From NCBI GenBank assembly GCA_023398105.1, contig JAEWST010000032.1, forward strand, positions 1-37,970: a DNA stretch of 37,970 nt. The letters are read 5' to 3'. This document shows positions 1-6,961 of the stretch, one piece after another (positions within the stretch are counted from its first letter, which is position 1; each line of letters starts with the position of its first letter). The position numbers and the translations under genes are program-made. The DNA is from Bacillota bacterium (GTDB lineage: Bacteria > Bacillota > Clostridia > Acetivibrionales > DSM-1351). A model generated the notes under the pieces. That model searched no databases. It was not told the DNA's origin and saw only the letters and a list, made by a program, of their open reading frames with translations.

Positions 1-17
1 GTGCACTTTCGAGCCTC

Positions 18-37
18 AAAAAATGCAAGCATTTTTT
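18..37 (+). terminator. Terminator-like hairpin at left edge
   Basis: AAAAAATGC pairs with GCATTTTTT across a two-base loop, giving an A-rich 5' arm and a T-rich 3' arm. This is the usual form of a rho-independent terminator, readable on both strands. No gene end is visible to its left. Confidence 0.5.
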
Positions 38-124
38 GCTGGTATGGGTTGTATTTACTTAAATGGTTCGGCTCAGTATTTTAGCCGCCTTTCCACATTC
101 ACCATCCATGGTTCATAGTGTGCT

Positions 125-147
125 AAAACCGACATCGTGTCGGTTTT
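125..147. terminator. Conserved hairpin inside repeat copy 1
   Basis: AAAACCGACA pairs perfectly with TGTCGGTTTT around the loop TCG. On the plus strand it runs into TTTTTC, on the minus strand into TTTTAG, so it could end transcription in either direction. It is identical in copy 2 (25241-25263). Confidence 0.5.
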
Positions 148-173
148 TCGGCATAACTACTTCGTTTCACCAA

Positions 174-209
174 CTAATTCATGCAATTATTTCTAACCCA
201 ACTTTCCAT
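174..209 (-). CDS. Micro-ORF of repeat copy 1 (11 codons)
   Basis: Minus-strand ATG at 209 reads MESWVRNNCMN and stops with TAG. A purine-rich GTGGGAG stretch lies upstream at roughly ribosome-site distance. Copy 2 encodes MESWVGNNCMN with the same length and stop, one replacement (R/G) and one silent change in the Cys codon. The coding reading is tentative, since two copies that are 92 percent identical would often keep so short a frame by chance. Confidence 0.25.
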   Translation of the reverse strand: MESWVRNNCMN

Positions 210-307
210 TGATAAGTCTCCCACACCTACAATTTTCAACTGAGAAAGTCGAATTAGAAAATAAAACTAGTTTAATAATTTGTAATGAATAATAGGTTGG
301 GGGAAGA

Positions 308-2110
308 ATGATAAAATTAGGAACTGTATTTAGTGGAATAGGAGCTATAGAACATGCTTTACAAAGAATGAACATAGAACACGCAGTTACTTTTGCTTGT
401 GACAATGGAGATGTTGATATTCTTTCTAGAACAATAAAAACTGATATTACAGATATAAGGGAAGAACTTGGGACATTAAATTCTTTAATAACAAATATAA
501 AAGCCAAGGAAAAAGAGGATATTGAGTATAAAAATCGTTTGGGTCAAGACTTAGTAAAATGTAAAGATTTTTTTTCAATAATAGAGAAAAAATTAAGTTG
601 TATAGACACGAAAAACTTAAATATGTATTGCACAAAAACGCTAAAAAAAATATTAGCAATGCCAAATTTAAAAGTTGTTAGGCACAAGGAGTATGAAATG
701 TTTTTGTCTGAAATTACAAAAGCAAAGGATACTACTGACAAAAATTTAAAGTCTATAAAATATTTATTGGAAGTTATAAGTGATTTCAGTAAAGATAATG
801 AGTTGTCAAAGATTGAAAATTGTAATGATTTTGAATATAAGAGTGTAGATAATATAAGATGGATAGATATTATTAAAGACATTAAAGTCGTTTATTTTTT
901 TCTTGAAGAGATTAAAGCAAAGAAATTTGTAAATGATATAAAAGAAGTATGTGAAAAACTCTCTATGTTACATGAAAGGATAAATTCATTCCACATTTTG
1001 AAAGAATTATCTGAGATACCATCCTATGAAGAAAAAAAAGATTATGTTGATTCGCTATATAGAAGTAAGGAATCTCAAAACAAAGTTAAGCAAAGCTATT
1101 TGGAAAACTATAACATTGACGAAAAGAATTTTCACTGGAATATATCTTTTTTAGACGGTAAACAATATGCGGGTCAAGTAGATTTATTTGTAGGGGGAAG
1201 TCCATGTCAATCGTTTAGTTTAGTGGGAAAGAAACGTGGTCTTGAGGATACAAGAGGTACACTGTTCTATGAGTATGCACGCCTTGTTAAGGAAATTAGT
1301 CCAAAAGTCTTTATATATGAGAATGTTAAGGCAGTTATGAGTAATGATGATGGTAGGACATGGGATACAATGAAAAAAGTATTTACTGATTTAGATTATA
1401 AGTGGGATTACAAAATACTAAATTCTAAAGATTATGGAATACCGCAAAATAGAGAAAGACTATTTGTAATTGGTTTTAGAAATGATTTGAAATTGACCAC
1501 TAATTTTGAATTTCCAAAACCATTTAAGTTGGACAAGACCATGCAGGATTTTTTATTAGATAATGTTTCGGGAAAATACTATCTAAATAAAAAAGGTGTT
1601 GCTTTTGTAACAAGTGAAAAAAACCTTTCAAAGAGATATACTCAGATTGATGGGGATGTTCAGCTTTGTCAAAAGAAGAACCAACAATTCAATTGGCATG
1701 GTGATTTTGTATTTGTAGAAGAAAACAGCGACATGGAAAAAACTATGAAAAATTTAGAAAAATACTTTTTATCGGAAAAGGTTAAAAAATATGTTTTAGC
1801 TTCAGGTACAAAAGGGTTTTACTCAAAGCCAGAAACAGATTTAGAAATAGCAAGACCTTTACTTACAACAATGCATAAGATGCACAGAGCAGGTGTTGAC
1901 AACTATGTAACATCTGATGGTAGATTAAGAAAACTAACGCCAAGAGAATGTTTAAGGTTAATGGGTTTTTGCGATAGTTTCAAAATAGTAGTTTCAGATA
2001 CAGCGATGTATCAACAAGCTGGTAATTCAATAGTAGTTGATGTTTTGGTTGCGATAATGAAATCTATTTGTGAATGTTACCCTGCACTATTAAAAGGAAG
2101 GGGAGAATAA
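308..2110 (+). CDS. C5-cytosine DNA methyltransferase with large internal insert
   Basis: Transfers a methyl group from S-adenosylmethionine to carbon 5 of cytosine, presumably to protect host DNA from the adjacent nuclease. Motifs seen in order: motif I GTVFSGIGAIEHAL (residues 5-18), motif IV GGSPCQSFS with the catalytic Cys near residue 300, motif VI ENVK (about 338), motif VIII QNRERLF (about 380), motif IX RLRKLTPRECLRLMGF and motif X QQAGNSIVV (about 570). Motifs II and III are normally close, and catalytic Cys is near residue 80 in M.HhaI; here about 220 residues of charged helical sequence (roughly 40-262) sit between them. Total 600 residues. The target-recognition region is about 400-550, but I cannot assign a recognition sequence. 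Next gene starts 2 bp downstream. Confidence 0.93.
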   Translation: MIKLGTVFSGIGAIEHALQRMNIEHAVTFACDNGDVDILSRTIKTDITDIREELGTLNSLITNIKAKEKEDIEYKNRLGQDLVKCKDFFSIIEKKLSCIDTKNLNMYCTKTLKKILAMPNLKVVRHKEYEMFLSEITKAKDTTDKNLKSIKYLLEVISDFSKDNELSKIENCNDFEYKSVDNIRWIDIIKDIKVVYFFLEEIKAKKFVNDIKEVCEKLSMLHERINSFHILKELSEIPSYEEKKDYVDSLYRSKESQNKVKQSYLENYNIDEKNFHWNISFLDGKQYAGQVDLFVGGSPCQSFSLVGKKRGLEDTRGTLFYEYARLVKEISPKVFIYENVKAVMSNDDGRTWDTMKKVFTDLDYKWDYKILNSKDYGIPQNRERLFVIGFRNDLKLTTNFEFPKPFKLDKTMQDFLLDNVSGKYYLNKKGVAFVTSEKNLSKRYTQIDGDVQLCQKKNQQFNWHGDFVFVEENSDMEKTMKNLEKYFLSEKVKKYVLASGTKGFYSKPETDLEIARPLLTTMHKMHRAGVDNYVTSDGRLRKLTPRECLRLMGFCDSFKIVVSDTAMYQQAGNSIVVDVLVAIMKSICECYPALLKGRGE

Positions 2111-2112
2111 AC

Positions 2113-3093
2113 ATGGAGTATAATATAAAGATATTTGACAAAACATACCAAATTATCGATGCTTTAGAATATATAACTTTAGCTGATTCATTTGTTAAAA
2201 ATAAAATGGGAACAGGACATGGAGAAGCTAAACTATATGTGGGTAATGCTAGTGAAAAGTTATTTGGCTTTTTTGAGAGTTTTGAAATGGACTGTTTTTT
2301 CTGCAAAAAAGACTTTTCAAAATATTTGCAGGATGCAGAGCAAGAATTCTTATTTCCTCAACAGAATTATGTTAAGAAAAAAGAAATGAAACAATATTAT
2401 TCAAACTTAACGAATAAACTTACAAGTTTTAACAAGGAGATTCTAAATTTTAAAATATATAAGGTTAATGTTAAACCTCCAAGGGTTTACATTAATTCAA
2501 CATCTTCTTTTTATGAATACATAAGAGATGTGGGACTACCCAATATATCATATTTATCTATACTCAAAATTATTGACAACAAAGGCAAGCAATTTTTATA
2601 TTTTAAAATATTTATTGATTATAAATCTGACATAGTTAAATATCTAATGCCAGAGGAAATAAAACAAGAAGGTGATATTCAAGAAAATAAAAATTTATCA
2701 GCTAAAAAGAAAGAATCACTTATTCAAGCACGTATTGGACAGGGTGAGTATAGGAGTAAATTGTTGGAAGAATGTCCTTTCTGCCCATTCACTATGGTTA
2801 ACGATGAACGACTACTAATTGCTTCCCATATAAAGCCATGGTCTAAATCAGATGATAAAGAGAAGATTGATCCTAAAAATGGGTTTATGTTTACACCAAC
2901 TTATGACAAATTATTCGATAAAGGATTCATTACCTTTGATGTAGATGGATTACTAATTGTTTCTCCTTGGCTATCACCTATGAATCAAAAAAGATTAGGC
3001 ATTTATACGGGAAAGAAGATTCCTAATCTTCCTTTAGATGGGAAAAGGCTGAAATATTTAGAATACCATATAAAAAATATTTTTAAGGGTTAA
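2113..3093 (+). CDS. HNH endonuclease, probable restriction enzyme partner
   Basis: A 326-residue protein with an HNH nuclease domain in its C-terminal third: CPFC near residue 221, ASHIKPW near 237 with the catalytic His, and the central Asn in PKNGFMF near 256. The second zinc-binding Cys pair of some HNH domains is absent. The first 200 residues look like a target-binding region and are not recognised. Start at ATG 2113 has GGAAGGGGAG just before it; an earlier in-frame ATG (2074) lies inside the methyltransferase and is unlikely. Two bases separate it from the methyltransferase stop, so the pair is an operon and a Type II restriction-modification system is the natural reading. No Vsr or controller gene is seen. 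Confidence 0.82.
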   Translation: MEYNIKIFDKTYQIIDALEYITLADSFVKNKMGTGHGEAKLYVGNASEKLFGFFESFEMDCFFCKKDFSKYLQDAEQEFLFPQQNYVKKKEMKQYYSNLTNKLTSFNKEILNFKIYKVNVKPPRVYINSTSSFYEYIRDVGLPNISYLSILKIIDNKGKQFLYFKIFIDYKSDIVKYLMPEEIKQEGDIQENKNLSAKKKESLIQARIGQGEYRSKLLEECPFCPFTMVNDERLLIASHIKPWSKSDDKEKIDPKNGFMFTPTYDKLFDKGFITFDVDGLLIVSPWLSPMNQKRLGIYTGKKIPNLPLDGKRLKYLEYHIKNIFKG

Positions 3094-3393
3094 TATTAGA
3101 TTAATAATTAAATGATTTTAAAGTGTAGTTATCTTTGTTTGTATATTAAATAAACTTTGGATGTTAAAAAATTGTAATACATATAAGAAGATGCATTGGT
3201 ATTAAAGTGGTATAAGTATCATTTGCTATTAATATAATGTTATCTTATAAGTATTATCTATTAAAAATTATATATGTATAAGAAATAGAGAGTATGTACA
3301 TATTAACTTAAAAGGAAATTGGTTGAAATTAATGTAATACTATGGTAAAATAGGTTTGCTAGCTGGCAAAAATAAAAAATAAGGAGCATTTAA
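3094..3393. other. Intergenic region, AT-rich
   Basis: Very AT-rich spacer between the HNH nuclease and the amidase-like gene. No ORF is supported and no clear terminator follows the nuclease. The only signal found is the sigma-A promoter at 3323-3351. Confidence 0.5.
3323..3351 (+). promoter_or_regulatory. Sigma-A promoter for the amidase operon
   Basis: TTGAAA (3323-3328), 17-bp spacer, TAAAAT (3346-3351); each box matches consensus at 5 of 6 positions. It lies 42 bp before the ATG at 3394, which has its own AAGGAG ribosome site. Confidence 0.65.
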
Positions 3394-4689
3394 ATGAAAA
3401 AAAGACTATTTTCGATTTTCATGATTTCGTTACTATTAATTACTAACCTGACGGTGAACACAGCTTTTGCACAAGATAAGGAAATGACTTCATCTGCACT
3501 TTTTAACAAATGTATGGAGACTGGTAAAAATTTTGTGTTCGATTATTACTATGCAATTGATATGAAAAAGGACATTAACATAAATAAATATGTTAAAGAC
3601 ACAGATTTAATTCAATATCTCGATTTAAAACACAATATTATGAAAAATAGAAAGGTTCGTTCTAATTGTAATGTATCTAATTTTTCTGTAGATGCAAGTT
3701 GCTATGATTATGAATTATCAGATAATAAAGTAGTAATAACTTATAATGTAAGAGTTAAGCATCAATATACTGGATGTAATGAAATGTCTGAATCAGGGCG
3801 ACGAGTAAAGTTAGGGTTTGAAAATGTAAATGGATTAATATGCGTTACAGATTATTTTGAGTTTACCGATTTTGATAAAAGTGTTAGTTTGGGACAGAGT
3901 AAAATGAATAAGACATCTAGGTCAATATCAGAAAATTCTACTGAAAACAGTTCGTACAAACTTGATTTTGGTAAAGAATCAATCAAGCTTCTAAAAGATA
4001 CTTTAGCTAAGGAAAATGAATTCTATGATAAGCTTGATTCAACAGCAGAACTTTATAAAGTAAGGGAAGAAGCTAAAATAGCAGGTAAGTCTTCAGTTTA
4101 TGCAAGTAATTCTATAAATCTTTTAAGTGTAAGTTCTACTGCAAGAAGTAACATGGTTACATACGCATTAGCAAACTGTACCAAAGATAGTCCAAGTTCA
4201 GGAAATTCAAGCTATGCACCGTATTATGATTTTTATAATATTGCATATGATTGTACAAATTTTGCATCTCATTGCTTATTGGCAGGTGGTGCAGTAGAAA
4301 ACCATAATAACTGGTATTATGATTCATTGTCTGCACGTTCATCCTCATGGTCAGGTGTTAATCAATTTTATGATTTCATAGTAGCTAATACAGGAACGGG
4401 TCCTAAAGCTGAGGGCAAGTCGTTAGCTTATGCTTGCCCGGCTCAATATGTAAATTGGGAAAATGGAGATTTTATACAGTTACAGGAGGCGGAATACAAT
4501 TACCCGGGTTTTGGGCATACCACAATGGTTACAGGTAGCTATCCTCAGAATCAATATTGTACTATTCCAATGGTTACGTCAAGAACAGGAGATGACTGGT
4601 ATACTAAAAATGAAATTCTAACAGTTGAGTATCCAATTGACGATGAAATATTGGCTTACAGATTAATTCATATAACAGATTTAACATAA
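3394..4689 (+). CDS. Secreted Amidase_6-type protein
   Basis: A 431-residue exported protein. The N-terminus is a classical signal peptide (MKKR, hydrophobic core, cleavage expected after NTAFA near residue 26). The C-terminal part matches the putative amidase domain Amidase_6, an NlpC/P60-like papain fold: YDCTNFASHCLLAGG with the likely catalytic Cys at 287, and FGHTTMVTG with the likely catalytic His at 375. Family members are thought to act on peptide or amide bonds outside the cell, possibly in the wall; the substrate is unknown. The middle (about 30-240) is a poorly conserved region common in this family. A good sigma-A promoter precedes it, and the next gene follows after 34 bp. Confidence 0.8.
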   Translation: MKKRLFSIFMISLLLITNLTVNTAFAQDKEMTSSALFNKCMETGKNFVFDYYYAIDMKKDININKYVKDTDLIQYLDLKHNIMKNRKVRSNCNVSNFSVDASCYDYELSDNKVVITYNVRVKHQYTGCNEMSESGRRVKLGFENVNGLICVTDYFEFTDFDKSVSLGQSKMNKTSRSISENSTENSSYKLDFGKESIKLLKDTLAKENEFYDKLDSTAELYKVREEAKIAGKSSVYASNSINLLSVSSTARSNMVTYALANCTKDSPSSGNSSYAPYYDFYNIAYDCTNFASHCLLAGGAVENHNNWYYDSLSARSSSWSGVNQFYDFIVANTGTGPKAEGKSLAYACPAQYVNWENGDFIQLQEAEYNYPGFGHTTMVTGSYPQNQYCTIPMVTSRTGDDWYTKNEILTVEYPIDDEILAYRLIHITDLT

Positions 4690-4723
4690 AATATATTTTG
4701 CCATATCTTAGTTTGGAGGCTAT

Positions 4724-5359
4724 ATGAATAAAAAGAGAGTACTTATACTATTCTGCTTAGCTATTGTTGTTTGCTCTTTTATTCTGTTATTAGTTTTTAG
4801 GTATAATAATCACAAAGCAAACACAAAGGAAGTTTCAATTAGTGAGGTTAACATGAAAGCAGTTGATGACTTAATTATTGGGGATGAACCTCCAAAGTTG
4901 CTTTATGCAGATAAAGAGAAGGTTATATTTGATTGCCAAGGGGTATATGTATATGACATGCAAAATAAAATTCTTGCTAAATCCTTCGATACTGCATCGC
5001 TTGTGCCAGATAAACATACAAGGCTAAACGCTTTTGTGACTAAAGATGGAAAACATATTGTTTTTGGTTTTAGTAAAGGGATCTCAGGTGTTTGGTATGG
5101 CTATTCCTTCAAGGATGATTATGTGGAAAAAATAACTGAGGAAGAATATAAGTCTTTTAAAGAAAAGATGTTTGTTTCTACAAGATTACAAGATTACGAT
5201 AATGAACTGTACCAAAAGTCCTCTGGGATAATTGTGAATATATCAGATAATGAATATGTCTATTTAACATTTAAAGATTGGAAGGTAAGTACAATAAAAA
5301 TAGTTTATGTAAAGGATGGCAAGGAGACGGAGTACAGCGTATTTGATATCAAAAGATAA
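4724..5359 (+). CDS. Membrane-anchored extracellular protein, unknown function
   Basis: A 211-residue protein with a basic N-terminus (MNKKR) and one hydrophobic segment at about 6-25, so probably anchored with the rest outside. There is no Cys-containing lipobox. The soluble part has alternating beta-rich stretches (for example KVIFDCQGVYVYDM and GKHIVFGFSKG) like blades of a beta-propeller fragment; similar segments occur behind some clostridial BlaR1-type sensors, but I do not assign a family. Ribosome site GGAGG lies 4 bp before the ATG. It sits 34 bp after the secreted amidase and probably shares its transcript. Confidence 0.65.
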   Translation: MNKKRVLILFCLAIVVCSFILLLVFRYNNHKANTKEVSISEVNMKAVDDLIIGDEPPKLLYADKEKVIFDCQGVYVYDMQNKILAKSFDTASLVPDKHTRLNAFVTKDGKHIVFGFSKGISGVWYGYSFKDDYVEKITEEEYKSFKEKMFVSTRLQDYDNELYQKSSGIIVNISDNEYVYLTFKDWKVSTIKIVYVKDGKETEYSVFDIKR

Positions 5360-5489
5360 GGAAATACATAAGATTGGAAACTCGAAATATAATAATAAGA
5401 TTAAAGATATCAATAAATTAAGTTGTCTATAGTATGTTTTGGTTTTTGTATAAATAGCTTAGATTGATTCTAAATTTTGGATTAAATTC

Positions 5490-5524
5490 AAGGGGCAATG
5501 CTAATTTTAAGGTATTTGCCCCTT
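5490..5524. terminator. Bidirectional terminator between convergent genes
   Basis: AAGGGGCAA pairs with TTGCCCCTT over a 17-base loop. It lies between the plus-strand membrane protein and the minus-strand terpene synthase, and could serve both. The T-tract is weak on each side. Confidence 0.6.
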
Positions 5525-5611
5525 ATCTGTTTATATAATTAAATTATTGCTTTTGAAGTTTTAATTTAATTTCAAGTGAAAATGTTATATATGGAAAGCT
5601 AAAATTGATGT

Positions 5612-6658
5612 CTAGCTTCGTATCATTTTTATAATACTGCTATACATAAACATTCCACGCCCGCCTGCACGTAGAAGAACTTTGCTGGTAATTCTATTCA
5701 TACCAACGGTTGCTTTTGGATGTGTAACATATATGATTAGTAATATTTTAATTATGCAGCGGTAAGCTCTTAAATTTGATGTTTTATGTTCAGATGCTTT
5801 TTTAATAAAATAGATGATTCTGTCTTCGTACTCTTTTAAATTTGTATAATAAAAAATATGGTTGATGCTTCTGGAAAAAAGCGTGTCATTATAGCTCAAA
5901 TAACCCTCTAATATTTTTTGAATACCACATATCCAAGGAAAGAAGGAATTAATTATGCTTTCAACATCATGCTCAGTCAAATTGGGATTAGTAGCCAAAG
6001 AGAGCAGCATCTGTAAAGTTAGCGGAGAATCAATCGACATGCAAAATTCCCAGTCTGATATATCAGTATATTTTTGAGCATGGGCATTGCTCCAATTATG
6101 AAGATTTAGTTCTTTATTATATTGACTTGATGAATATTTTGTAACCTGTAAATCAATAAATAAGGACAAATAGGCAACAATATAATCTCTGACTATGTCG
6201 AAGGAAGGAAGAAGAAGTACCTTCCGTCTGCATTTTTCCACAAGTATGCTTAAATAACCATCATCATCCTTTGAAGGGAAAAAGGTGAAATACTTTGTAA
6301 AATCATCAGAACGAATATTTGTTGCATCCTTTAGAGATGAGAAAATCAGCTTTAAGAAGGGCTCCGTACTCTGTGAAGAATGAGAGCAAATTGTATCTAA
6401 ATATTGTATAATTGCTTGAAACGAAAAGATAACATCGGTCGCCAAAGGTATGTCAACATGTGGATATAGAATGAAAACTGATGAAACTGCCAAATCAAAT
6501 CTATTTTTCTCTAAAGCCTCTATTGCATAAGCTCTTATAGAACGTGAACGAATTTTACTTGTATACTTACTATATTCCGATAATTTTTTTGTAACTATTG
6601 GATATACAATTTTAGAGTGTTTCTTTGTAAAGTAAATGCAATTTATAAGGTCAGTCAT
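5612..6658 (-). CDS. DUF2600 family, YtpB-like (tetraprenyl-beta-curcumene synthase) protein
   Basis: A 348-residue match to the YtpB/DUF2600 family, the class IB large terpene synthases that cyclise C35 prenyl diphosphates in Bacillus. Family landmarks, numbered from this start: VYPIVTKKLSEY, QYLDTICSHS (85-94), DDDGYL (131-136, the second acidic motif), DISDWEFCMSIDS (199-211), FFPWICGIQKILEGYL (239-254) and the C-terminal IKILLIIYVTHPKA. YtpB has DYLDNLCDR at the first motif, so its first Asp is Gln here. The ATG at 6658 has AAAGGAA upstream and gives the family's usual N-terminus; a TTG at 6706 would add 16 residues but lacks a ribosome site. No prenyltransferase gene is nearby. Confidence 0.8.
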   Translation of the reverse strand: MTDLINCIYFTKKHSKIVYPIVTKKLSEYSKYTSKIRSRSIRAYAIEALEKNRFDLAVSSVFILYPHVDIPLATDVIFSFQAIIQYLDTICSHSSQSTEPFLKLIFSSLKDATNIRSDDFTKYFTFFPSKDDDGYLSILVEKCRRKVLLLPSFDIVRDYIVAYLSLFIDLQVTKYSSSQYNKELNLHNWSNAHAQKYTDISDWEFCMSIDSPLTLQMLLSLATNPNLTEHDVESIINSFFPWICGIQKILEGYLSYNDTLFSRSINHIFYYTNLKEYEDRIIYFIKKASEHKTSNLRAYRCIIKILLIIYVTHPKATVGMNRITSKVLLRAGGRGMFMYSSIIKMIRS

Positions 6659-6961
6659 ATTAAATAATATTCCTTTCGATGCTCGAAGTAAGTCTTTTAT
6701 TCCCAAGAAGTCTAAATTCTAAATTGGTAGGACACTTTGGTGCTTGATGCTCGAAAAGCAAACCATGTTCGGACATATCTTATTTACTAGTTAATATTAT
6801 CCTTGAAAAATCAATAACAAATATGTATAGTTATAATATGTAATTTTTATAATTATATCATTTTGAGAAGTAATTATAATCACTATTCTAATAAATAAAA
6901 ATGTTGTTGTCTCGTTGTTTCTATTGAAAAGTAACAATTTGTGGCAAATGAGGAGGAAATC
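6659..6961. other. Divergent intergenic region before metG
   Basis: AT-rich spacer between the divergent terpene synthase and metG. It holds small stems (TGCT/AGCA and ATGT-TCGG-ACAT near 6745-6775), and the decamer GATGCTCGAA occurs both here and at the start of the terpene synthase. I see no T-box or other riboswitch, and no promoter good enough to call. Confidence 0.4.

Larger units (their letters stand above)
94..252 (-). repeat. Intergenic repeat element, copy 1
   Basis: Positions 94-215 match 25210-25331 over 122 bases with about 10 differences and no gaps. After a variable stretch the two copies share a further 15-base block (238-252 here, one mismatch). The core holds a CACA/TGTG-bounded segment with an ACCATCCATGGT stem, a perfect 10-bp hairpin (125-147) and a minus-strand 11-codon micro-ORF. 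The core edges are sharp and I find no target-site duplication. It could be a MITE-like element, a small-RNA gene family or a short-peptide gene; the minus strand is chosen because of the micro-ORF. It lies 55 bp before the R-M genes. Confidence 0.8.
1..307. other. Intergenic region before the R-M system
   Basis: No gene is visible here. The stretch holds a terminator-like hairpin (18-37), a small stem CGGCT/AGCCG (69-73 with 83-87), and then repeat copy 1 (94-252). The remaining 55 bases lead into the methyltransferase, whose ribosome site is GGGGGAAG just before the ATG. I see no convincing -35/-10 pair for that gene. The hairpin at the left edge probably ends a transcript from outside the window. 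Confidence 0.6.

Noticed and set aside
193..507. Minus-strand 104-codon frame overlapping the methyltransferase start
   Set aside because: It has no recognisable protein features and lies opposite a well supported methyltransferase; it is a shadow of that gene and of the repeat.
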